From positions 1 through 44,811 of the forward strand of contig PEAL01000004.1 in the NCBI GenBank assembly GCA_002753725.1: 44,811 nucleotides of DNA, in the 5' to 3' direction. This DNA comes from Deltaproteobacteria bacterium. Its GTDB lineage: Bacteria > Desulfobacterota > Desulfobacteria > Desulfobacterales > Magnetomoraceae. Shown one piece after another: positions 18,633-26,837 of the stretch (its first letter is position 1; each line of letters starts with the position of its first letter). The translations under genes were made by a program, and so were the position numbers. The notes under the pieces were generated by a model, which saw only the letters and a list, made by a program, of their open reading frames with translations, was not told the origin of the DNA and made no database searches.

Positions 18633-21600
18633 TTACATGGCCAATTTATTATTGGGACCCAACAATGTTGGGCGGTTCAAGCGACTTGATTTTTTATTTT
18701 TTGATGAGTTACCCGATTCTGTAAAATCCGAGCTTGGACTTGGCTGCCAATCAACCAATGATGTCGGAACAGCATCTCGGCCCTCAACCACAAGGCGGCT
18801 GACAGATTCTCCCGAACGAAGGGCACAAGGTGTTTTGACCCATCGCGTAGCATCCAGAAAATTTGTCGGTAAAATTACCAGACCTTTACTGATATCCACT
18901 TTTGGGGCATCAATTTTTACCGTTCCATCATTGCCACGTTCGGATGTTGCTGTCACTGAACTTTCATCTGATTTGATATATTGTTCGGTGGTGATAAAAA
19001 TCGCACCACCATCACCTTCAACAGCGTTTGCTTCTATACCACTATGATTCATTAAGACTGATTTTGATTGTGTTGTGATATCACCACCTTTACCAAATCC
19101 TTTTTGAACACTGGCAGTGATCAACCCGTTAAACAAGTAAAGCGAGCGTTCTCCGTGGATGGATATTTGTCCACCACCTGAGCTGATAGCTTCAGTATTT
19201 AAAGAACCTCCGGTATATAGTTTTACTTCATTTTTTGCATAAATATCAATTTTACCGGCATCGCCTGCTTTTGATATTGGTTTCCATGCATTGCCGGCAT
19301 AAATATAATGATCCACCTGATCATTCGTGGCAACATCTGCACGACCCTCAATCTTGATTCGTTGAAGACTGATGTTATCTAAAGAATTCACCTGATCATT
19401 CGTGAAAACATCTGCACGATCTCCATTATTGATTCGTTGAAGGCTGATTTTATCTAAAGAATTCACCTGAAAGGCTTTGGCTGTTTGACCATCCAAAAGC
19501 GTTGTCCATTGTGTTGCAACCCAATTTTTACTATCAAACGTGTATGTTTCAAGAAGATCTCCCTGTGCATTGACAATCTCAACAACATCTCCTTTTTCAG
19601 GCTCAATGGTATCCCGTTCTTCAATTGTATTTACAACATAGACTTGAACGGTTTTATCACTGACAATTTCAACCCAATTTTGTCCTGTATAAATAAAATT
19701 TTTAGAGAAGCCTTCGCCAGCATCCGTGACTTTAGCGATATCACCAGGAGTGGCAGTGATCGTATTTAGCGCATCCAGTGTGTCCACTCGATTTAAACTG
19801 AGTCGATTTTTTGCTTCCCATGACAGGCCCGTGTAGATATACGTTTGAGCATTACCATTTCCAGTATCTGCAACTTCAACCACCATCCCGATTTTTGGAG
19901 TCAAGTTATTTCTATCCGTTAGAGAATCCACAGTATAAATAATCTCAGCCACTGATGAATTGGCAGAGGAAACAGATGATGACTGATGAATATCTATTTG
20001 ATTGGCTTTCAATGTCACATTACCCGCTTTCCCTGCGCCTGCACTGGATGTGCTGATGGTACTGTCATTGTTTAGAAAAATTTTATTGGAAGCGTCGGTC
20101 ATGGCAAGTTCGCCCTGATTATCGGTTTTAATGGTTTGTCCGATGGTTATTTTTCCGGCATCACCGCCTTTTCCAATACTATTACTGGCGGATGAAATAC
20201 TGGCTTTTTGATCAAGACTCAGATTGTTAACAGAAAGAAATATATTACCTGCTGCCCCCTGTCCATTGGTCGATGTATTGACAATGGTTCCAGGATCAAT
20301 CAATGTGATTGTGTCCGATATAATTAAAATCGTACCGGCATTACCGCTTTTGCCAAGGGCATTACTGGATGATGCAATGGTTCCAGTACTCTTAAGAGAT
20401 ATTTGATTTGAATGTATTTCAATATTTCCTGCATCGCCAAGGCCATTTGTTGAGGTGCTTATTTTGGCACCAGATTCTGTATTCAGTAATTGAATGACAT
20501 AATCATTATTGCCCAGACGAATACTACCCGCATCGCCGCCATCCCCCTGGGAATTACTGGCAGATGAAATTTCAGCCTTATCGGTCAGTTGAAGTTGTTG
20601 CAATTGGATTGAAATTAATCCTGCATTTCCGCCACCTTCTGTTGCAGTACTGATACGTGTATTTCCATCATTATTCGCAGGCATGCCTGAAAGAACGAGT
20701 TGTCCTGTGATACCGGGATTCGTATTTTTGATGGTAATCGTTCCTGCGTCGCCCCCACTCTGTAATGGTAACCATTGCGAGCCGTCATAAAAAGATTTTT
20801 GTACAGAGGTTGTTCGATTGTTCTTGATCACATAATCTTCAATGGACACAAATTCTGCTGAGGAACCCATTTTTTGTAAAATTTCTGAAATATTCCCGGC
20901 CTGCTCTAATTGTTGCCAATCGGTTCCATTAAATGCATAATTGTATGTATCGCCTTTATCCATAGTGTATGTTATTTTTGTACCATCAGAACCCTGAACA
21001 ATAGCAATATCAACATCGACATATTGACATTGAGCAATGCTTTTTTTGTTTGTGTCATTGTAAAAAGGAACAGTGTTCAAATCTGTAAAAGAATTTTTTA
21101 ATTGACCAGGATCAGGGGTTTCTGTTGTCAATCCTTTTGAATCCTGCGTCCAACCTGTGGCGTCGTTATAAATGTAATATGTAATCTCTTTGGTATTTCC
21201 ATCATCGACAACCATTTTTCCGATATCGCCATTTTCAGCAATGAGGTCTATATATTCAATACCTGGGACATATTGATTCTCTTGAGGGGTCATGTTGATG
21301 GTAAATATTCTAAAGTTAATACGATTCATTTCCATTTTGACCTTACCATCAAAGTCACTGTCATTATAAAAATAAACAGATGTGGAAAAAGATTCAGATG
21401 ATATGGAAGCGCCACCTTTGACAGATAATTTTTCAACATATATATCCACATTTCCTGCTTTTCCCTTGCCATTTGTTGCTGTTGATATTGATGCGTAAGT
21501 ATCTAACTCGATAAAAGGTGTTGATGGCCTTATTTCTGCATCATTATCGGCGCTGATGGTAATCGTTCCAGCATCTCCAGCATAAGGTTCGGGATTTTGA

Positions 21601-24155
21601 GAGCGTGAAAATACGCCGCTTGCATAATCAGTATCAAGATCATCCAGATAATTGGTTTGAGATTGAAGAGGGGTGCCTGACGGAGTTTCGTTTCTTTTTC
21701 CTTTAATACTCAGTTTTTCAGTAATGTTTAAAATTAGATCGCCGGCCTTACCGGCTCCCAATGTACTGGTTGAAATGACCGCACCATCTTCGATAAACAA
21801 CTGTTTTGCGTTGACAACCACCATATTTGCATCACCCGCATTTTCTCCTTTGGATTCAGATCGTGCAAAAATACCACTGGCAATGCCATCGATATTTTCT
21901 CCATGAGGATTTGCACCTCTTAAAGTAATGATATCACCAGTAACACGAACGGTTCCACCATCACCGGCTGCTAAAGTACTGGCCGTCACTCCCGCACCAT
22001 CTTCAAAAAGAATATTTGACGCGGAGAGTTCTATGTTTCCGGATGTTCCTGCATTTTCTGAATTGTTATCACTGGTTGTCAATATCTTAGAGGCATATCC
22101 AGTATTATCTGTACCCATGAAATGAATTTTTTCGATAGCATTAAGAACAACATTTCCACCATTTCCTGTGCCGATGGTTTCACTTCCAATAAAGCCACCA
22201 TAAATTAAACTAATGCTTTTTGCATAAATATTGATTTCGTTTCCATTTCCTGCACTTAAACATCGTGAACGTATCGAGCTGGAATCGCCATCGGTATCTT
22301 TTCCTGAAATTTGAACGGTTCCTTTAGGGGTAAAAAGTGTGATGCTTCCTGTTTTGCCTGCTCCACCAGATGAAGCTTCAATCATTCCACCATGCAGCAA
22401 GGAAATATTTGTTTCAGCATTCAATTCAACATTTCCGCCGTTGCCGCTACCGGTCGTATTTGTTTTGATAAATGAAAATTCAGCGATGGTGATAAAATCA
22501 GCATCAATGGTAATCATTCCACCGGATCCATCCCCGGTCGTTTCACTGGATATGCCACCAACCGGTGTCCCTGCCTCTTCTCCTTCTGTTTCAATAGCTC
22601 CAGAAAGTGATAATATTGGTGTGTTTATCAAAATATTACCAGCGTTTCCGGCATGTTCCCCACTAAAATTTGAATTTGAAAGAAGTGTAGATTTGCCTTC
22701 AATGGCAATAACCTCATTTGCAAGCAGAGAAATATTTCCCCCTGTGCCTTTTCCAGAAGTACCAGTATCAATCGTTGAGCCTATGTATGTTGTAGAAATA
22801 TGGGGCAAATATAAAGAATAGTCACCTTGTAATTTATTTTGTAATTCTCCAAGAAAGTTGCTTTGACTTGGATACGTCCGATCAATTTCATGTAATTTCT
22901 GTTTGATGTCATCTGGGATCTGGTCATTATCAAAAACAGTCGGGTTCAATCGATAAGATGATAGCAGCGATATTTTTTTGGCTGTGATCGATACATTACC
23001 TGCATTTCCTGAATCACCATCATTACCTGTTGGAATCGTACCCGCCCTAAGGTTGCTTCTGATCAAGGTAGCGGTATCTGCATATGAAGCGGTTCCATCC
23101 TGTCCGGCTAAAAAGATATTTCCACCATTGCCAGTACCCGCATTGTCAGTGGTAATGGTTGTTTCATTGGTCAGTATAATATTTTTGCCCTGTATAACAA
23201 TATTTCCACCTTGCTTTTCACCATAATTTTTTGATGAAAGGCTTGAATTTTCCAAAAATATCTGTCCGCCTTTAATAATGATTTCACCACTTTGATCCTG
23301 ACTGTCTACGGAGATTTGTGTTTTTTCATTCATTTGAATGGTTCCGAGAGTATCAGCAGTAATTTCTCCCAGTGCAAGGCCCTGAATTCCATCAGGAGAT
23401 TCTTGTAAAAAAACTTCCCCTTCTGAAACAACGCTGGCAATATTAACTCTGCCACCTATGGTCGAAATGCTCCCCGCATTATTACTTTCATAATAAGAAC
23501 CTTGTGAAAAGTAGACATCACCACCAATAAGAGATATTGTTTTTCCAGACTTGACAGATAATCCTGTTGTACCACCGCCCAGGTTATCCCATGCTTCTTG
23601 ATCCATTTCTCCAAATCCATCAAATTGAATAGAACCATATGATTCTTTATCCAAAAAACCAAAAGCAGCAGGGGTATCTGTAAAAATGATTGGCTCACCA
23701 GATGTCATATCAAATTTTTTTTCTGTATCTGTTCCCCGAATATAGTCCGCAGTGCTGACATGAAATGAACCATCAATATTGATCCTGGCCTCAGGCCCAA
23801 ACATAATGCCAGCGGGATTGATAAAATAAAAATTGGCACTTTCAATTTCTGAAAAAATGGAACCGTTTATGGAGGATGCGCCACCTGTGATACGATTGAT
23901 AACGTTTTGTATACTGTTGTCTCCAGTAAAGGTTGCAGATTCATTTTTTAATAAATTAAATTGTTGAAAACTGTGGAACAAATTATTTCCTGCTCTTTGT
24001 CCAGAGGTTTCTTCAATCGTATAGTTCATATTTCCAGATGCCGGTGTACCATCTTGAAAAACGATACTGGACTCCGCCGATACAGAATTAATGACGATCA
24101 AACAGAAAAAAAATAATATGAGCATGGCATAAATGTGGATGAAAATTTTTTTCAT
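18633..24155 (-). CDS. Two-partner secretion exoprotein TpsA, filamentous-hemagglutinin-like adhesin
   Basis: This 1,840-residue secreted protein starts at ATG 24155 behind GAGGGAGAG. It has a signal peptide (1-27, ending SVSA) and an N-terminal TPS domain (about 28-165) with 'NVINRITGGASSINGSI', 'FYFINPAGIMFGPEARI' and 'FHVSTADYI'. A long beta-helix follows, built of repeats such as 'GNAGNI.I', 'GDGGTVRV' and 'GKAGNVTLKAN'. Between residues about 950 and 1625 the helix is interrupted by several short modules ending in Y-x-Y/F-x-G-x-x-W. The tail 'LVILPTNFLDATRWVKTPC' with 'VVEGRDAVP' resembles the C-terminal Cys signature of cyanobacterial-type TPS adhesins. Its secretion partner is encoded directly downstream. 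Likely roles are adhesion or cell-cell contact, inferred from the family. Confidence 0.94.
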   Translation of the reverse strand: MKKIFIHIYAMLILFFFCLIVINSVSAESSIVFQDGTPASGNMNYTIEETSGQRAGNNLFHSFQQFNLLKNESATFTGDNSIQNVINRITGGASSINGSIFSEIESANFYFINPAGIMFGPEARINIDGSFHVSTADYIRGTDTEKKFDMTSGEPIIFTDTPAAFGFLDKESYGSIQFDGFGEMDQEAWDNLGGGTTGLSVKSGKTISLIGGDVYFSQGSYYESNNAGSISTIGGRVNIASVVSEGEVFLQESPDGIQGLALGEITADTLGTIQMNEKTQISVDSQDQSGEIIIKGGQIFLENSSLSSKNYGEKQGGNIVIQGKNIILTNETTITTDNAGTGNGGNIFLAGQDGTASYADTATLIRSNLRAGTIPTGNDGDSGNAGNVSITAKKISLLSSYRLNPTVFDNDQIPDDIKQKLHEIDRTYPSQSNFLGELQNKLQGDYSLYLPHISTTYIGSTIDTGTSGKGTGGNISLLANEVIAIEGKSTLLSNSNFSGEHAGNAGNILINTPILSLSGAIETEGEEAGTPVGGISSETTGDGSGGMITIDADFITIAEFSFIKTNTTGSGNGGNVELNAETNISLLHGGMIEASSGGAGKTGSITLFTPKGTVQISGKDTDGDSSSIRSRCLSAGNGNEINIYAKSISLIYGGFIGSETIGTGNGGNVVLNAIEKIHFMGTDNTGYASKILTTSDNNSENAGTSGNIELSASNILFEDGAGVTASTLAAGDGGTVRVTGDIITLRGANPHGENIDGIASGIFARSESKGENAGDANMVVVNAKQLFIEDGAVISTSTLGAGKAGDLILNITEKLSIKGKRNETPSGTPLQSQTNYLDDLDTDYASGVFSRSQNPEPYAGDAGTITISADNDAEIRPSTPFIELDTYASISTATNGKGKAGNVDIYVEKLSVKGGASISSESFSTSVYFYNDSDFDGKVKMEMNRINFRIFTINMTPQENQYVPGIEYIDLIAENGDIGKMVVDDGNTKEITYYIYNDATGWTQDSKGLTTETPDPGQLKNSFTDLNTVPFYNDTNKKSIAQCQYVDVDIAIVQGSDGTKITYTMDKGDTYNYAFNGTDWQQLEQAGNISEILQKMGSSAEFVSIEDYVIKNNRTTSVQKSFYDGSQWLPLQSGGDAGTITIKNTNPGITGQLVLSGMPANNDGNTRISTATEGGGNAGLISIQLQQLQLTDKAEISSASNSQGDGGDAGSIRLGNNDYVIQLLNTESGAKISTSTNGLGDAGNIEIHSNQISLKSTGTIASSSNALGKSGNAGTILIISDTITLIDPGTIVNTSTNGQGAAGNIFLSVNNLSLDQKASISSASNSIGKGGDAGKITIGQTIKTDNQGELAMTDASNKIFLNNDSTISTSSAGAGKAGNVTLKANQIDIHQSSSVSSANSSVAEIIYTVDSLTDRNNLTPKIGMVVEVADTGNGNAQTYIYTGLSWEAKNRLSLNRVDTLDALNTITATPGDIAKVTDAGEGFSKNFIYTGQNWVEIVSDKTVQVYVVNTIEERDTIEPEKGDVVEIVNAQGDLLETYTFDSKNWVATQWTTLLDGQTAKAFQVNSLDKISLQRINNGDRADVFTNDQVNSLDNISLQRIKIEGRADVATNDQVDHYIYAGNAWKPISKAGDAGKIDIYAKNEVKLYTGGSLNTEAISSGGGQISIHGERSLYLFNGLITASVQKGFGKGGDITTQSKSVLMNHSGIEANAVEGDGGAIFITTEQYIKSDESSVTATSERGNDGTVKIDAPKVDISKGLVILPTNFLDATRWVKTPCALRSGESVSRLVVEGRDAVPTSLVDWQPSPSSDFTESGNSSKNKKSSRLNRPTLLGPNNKLAM
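19284..21190 (-). repeat. Seven Y-x-Y-x-G-x-x-W modules inside the TpsA coding region
   Basis: Reading the minus strand, the protein contains YYIYNDATGW, TYNYAFNGTDW, SFYDGSQW, TYIYTGLSW, NFIYTGQNW, TYTFDSKNW and HYIYAGNAW. Most follow a segment of the form 'vdtl-xx-i-P-xx-GDvxxVxdagxg'. They interrupt the glycine-rich beta-helix, and 'AGDAGTI.I' helix coils resume after several of them. Confidence 0.75.
19314..19463 (-). repeat. 75-nt tandem duplication in TpsA
   Basis: Two imperfect 75-base copies (19314-19388 and 19389-19463), with the first bases of a third at 19464-19470, encode the 25-residue units 'VNSLDKISLQRINNGDRADV' and 'VNSLDNISLQRIKIEGRADV'. The unit is a multiple of three, so copy changes keep the frame. 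Confidence 0.9.
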
Positions 24156-24223
24156 TTCTGCTCTCCCTCGTGTTTTTTTGGTTATTGATTGAAAAAAGAA
24201 TTGTATCCAGAGAAGATAAATTT

Positions 24224-24309
24224 GAAGAATGGGGACACTTTCATTAGCAATTGAGGCTTAAAAAATACCACGCCTCTATATTAATAAATGAAAAGTGTCC
24301 CCATTCTTC
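24224..24309. repeat. REPIN-like long palindrome
   Basis: The arm at 24224-24245 (GAAGAATGGGGACACTTTCATT) returns as its reverse complement at 24287-24309 with one extra base. An inner GAGGC/GCCTC hairpin lies between. The GGGGACAC core with inverted arms resembles REP doublets (REPINs) mobilised by RAYT transposases. It lies between two minus-strand genes and could also act as a transcript end for the channel gene. Confidence 0.65.
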
Positions 24310-24324
24310 ATTTAAAGATAATTG

Positions 24325-26763
24325 CTAAGTACCGGACTCGATTTCAATTTTTCCTTTTTTTTGATCGGGCACTCTTTCTTGATCAATCTCTATCAACTCT
24401 GGTTTAATTTTTTTCGATTTGGATTTTACTGCAATTAAATATACTAATCCGACAATACCGAGCAACCCGCTGAAAATGATCGCAAGAACACTCAATATAT
24501 TCGTTTTTTCAAGTACATAAATATATGTCAGTACAAAGCTGATCAACAGTACAATCAGCGGATGAACAATGCGTCCGGATAATGAAATCAGCCAGATTTT
24601 CTTCCAGGCATCCTGTTTGACTTCTTCAGGAATACCTTCGCCTTCAGTGCGCTTGAACTGTTTAAATATCAAGACTGATGCCATAATGGCGAGGGCAGCA
24701 AGCCCGTAGACACTGAAAAATGCATGCTCGATAGCTAAAATGTATCCAACAGGGATCTGCTGAGACAGCTTGATATGTGAAAATGCTGTGGTCAATAATG
24801 TACTCATGCCAATTGAAATGCGAATGGGAAATGAATCGGCTGGTATATAATAGGTAACATACGAAATAATAATCATAACAAAAATCAAAATTAAATTTTT
24901 TATCAAGAAACTCACAATTTTACGTTTGATTTTAATTTGAGCGTTAAATTGAGAATATTTGATTGAATTTCTGGAATTAAAAAATTTGGGCACACCTAAA
25001 GTAGAATTATTGGTGATAATATTTTGGTAAAACATTACACTGTCGGTTGTCCAGCTACTCAGAGAACCGAAATTTCCCTTTTTAGATGAATTCAAACGCA
25101 TGCCTAAAATATCAGATATATAAATGAGTTTATCGCGAGTTTGTTTGACATGCCTGAATTGAATTCTTAACGTTTGCGTGTCAAACGGATATTCATGAAA
25201 TTGAAAATCCACTTTAAAGGGGGCTTTCATTCGGTAAGCACGCGTTGTCAAATTAGCGGATTTCTCTTCTATGATGGGGGCTCCCAATTTCAGGGGATTG
25301 ACAGAGTTGACAAATTCAATATTGCTGTCATCAAATTCATCTTCAAACCTGAACCACAAATAAAAATCAATCACACAACTGGATTTAGCCAGATTAAGGT
25401 CGCCAATGGAATTAATATCAATACCTGTATAAACCAACTTTGTTTTGTTCATGAATTTACCATCAATTAGAATGATATTACCTTCAAGGATTTCTTTGAG
25501 CATATTATCGACGGTATTCAGGTCTGTAATCAATTGATATTGTGTCAGGGTAGAAATCAATCGTTGATTTTTGTAGACGCCAACGGCCAGGGGCTTATCA
25601 AAATCACCATCCACATTAAAATGAATATTGCCATTAACGCCTTCATAACCATTTTCCGGACTGGTCATGGACGATAAAAATTCTCTGACAAGATAACGGT
25701 CATTGTTGATGTCTTTTCGGTTTCCGCTGAGGCCAGCGTTTTGAATCGTATGCAGGGCAATAGACATGGCATCGTAATATCCAGCCGTCACCCATGAGGG
25801 CTCTTCATCATATTTTTCAACAAACTGCTGCCTGAATACCTGAGCTTTTTCATTGGCAATATCAATGATAAACGGTGATATGGTATAGATGCCATCAGAA
25901 TAATAGCCTGGAATTAATTTCTCCTGAGGATATTCCCTTAAATATTTGATAAAGGCTTCACCACCAAAAGCATCCGGGCCAATAATCGTATAGCTGGTGC
26001 CTGGATACTTGAGAGAGGTAATAATCTTAACCCCTTCACCTGAATGTGCAGCGACAAAAATGATTCCAGGATCATCCATTGCTCTCAATTCGCGGGTAAT
26101 TCGTTCCAAATCATCATCGATTGTTGGAGAAGTATGATCAAAAGACCACTTCTTTTTGATGTCCATACCTAGGCGAGCAGAAGCATCTTCGAAACTGGTC
26201 ATCAGCGTTTCGCCATAGCTATCTTGATCGTATATAATTGATGCTGATTCATTGCGAAGGGTTTTATTCACATAGTTGGCAATAAAACTGCCTTGAAAAC
26301 TATTGGTGGGAATAATTCTAAAATACCAATCATTATCAAGCGTTACATTATCCGACGTGGCAGATGCTGTGATTGCGGGTAATTTTTTTTTATTGTAAAT
26401 TCGTCCAGCAGCGTATGAAACAGAACTAAAATAATGCCCTAAAACAAGCAATGCTTTACCATCATCGGCTATTTTCTGTGCAAGTTCTGGAGCCAAATGA
26501 CTATCGTTTTTATCATCCAATACAACCAGTTTAACATTGAATTCCTCCATGCCACCACTGTTGTTAAACTCTTCAAGGCAAAGGTTGATCCCTTTCAGCA
26601 TGGCCTTTCCATAAGCCCTTCCTTTACCGCTCATTGGTCCCATCACTCCAACATAGACTGTTTTCTTATCTTGCTGAACGGAAGGCATTGAAAAATAAAC
26701 AATAAGGCATAGTGTTATAAAACCTAACAAAAAAAAGATATTTTTTTTACGATTTTTTTTCAT
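24325..26763 (-). CDS. Type-I periplasmic binding protein fused to a pentameric ligand-gated ion channel
   Basis: This 812-residue protein has an N-terminal membrane segment (8-26). A LivJ-like Peripla_BP_6 domain (about 35-410) has 'YVGVMGPMSGKGRAYGKAML' and 'LPAITASATSDNVT'. A Cys-loop-receptor extracellular domain (about 440-615) follows, with 'DFYLWFRFEDEFD' (466-478) and the Cys-loop equivalent 'FHEYPFDTQTLRI' (522-534, no cysteines, as in bacterial members). The channel has M1 (about 616-640) and YYIPADS (638-644), which aligns with FYLPPDS of nicotinic receptors. M2 (646-671) carries 'ISIGMSTLLTTAF' and ends in IP, M3 is about 673-700, and two more helices (about 731-751 and 757-779) occupy the place of M4. 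The usual Glu at the start of M2 is absent. Expected to form an inner-membrane pentamer with periplasmic ligand domains. The ligand and ion selectivity are unknown. Confidence 0.87.
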   Translation of the reverse strand: MKKNRKKNIFFLLGFITLCLIVYFSMPSVQQDKKTVYVGVMGPMSGKGRAYGKAMLKGINLCLEEFNNSGGMEEFNVKLVVLDDKNDSHLAPELAQKIADDGKALLVLGHYFSSVSYAAGRIYNKKKLPAITASATSDNVTLDNDWYFRIIPTNSFQGSFIANYVNKTLRNESASIIYDQDSYGETLMTSFEDASARLGMDIKKKWSFDHTSPTIDDDLERITRELRAMDDPGIIFVAAHSGEGVKIITSLKYPGTSYTIIGPDAFGGEAFIKYLREYPQEKLIPGYYSDGIYTISPFIIDIANEKAQVFRQQFVEKYDEEPSWVTAGYYDAMSIALHTIQNAGLSGNRKDINNDRYLVREFLSSMTSPENGYEGVNGNIHFNVDGDFDKPLAVGVYKNQRLISTLTQYQLITDLNTVDNMLKEILEGNIILIDGKFMNKTKLVYTGIDINSIGDLNLAKSSCVIDFYLWFRFEDEFDDSNIEFVNSVNPLKLGAPIIEEKSANLTTRAYRMKAPFKVDFQFHEYPFDTQTLRIQFRHVKQTRDKLIYISDILGMRLNSSKKGNFGSLSSWTTDSVMFYQNIITNNSTLGVPKFFNSRNSIKYSQFNAQIKIKRKIVSFLIKNLILIFVMIIISYVTYYIPADSFPIRISIGMSTLLTTAFSHIKLSQQIPVGYILAIEHAFFSVYGLAALAIMASVLIFKQFKRTEGEGIPEEVKQDAWKKIWLISLSGRIVHPLIVLLISFVLTYIYVLEKTNILSVLAIIFSGLLGIVGLVYLIAVKSKSKKIKPELIEIDQERVPDQKKGKIEIESGT

Positions 26764-26837
26764 GGGGCGTCTCGATCATTAAAGGTATTGATGTTAAACG
26801 GCCGAAAAGCCGACGTTGATACACAAAGGAACATATG

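Noticed and set aside
22339..22821. 160-codon plus-strand frame inside the TpsA region
   Set aside because: It is a low-complexity Pro/Ser shadow of the Gly-rich beta-helix repeats on the other strand.
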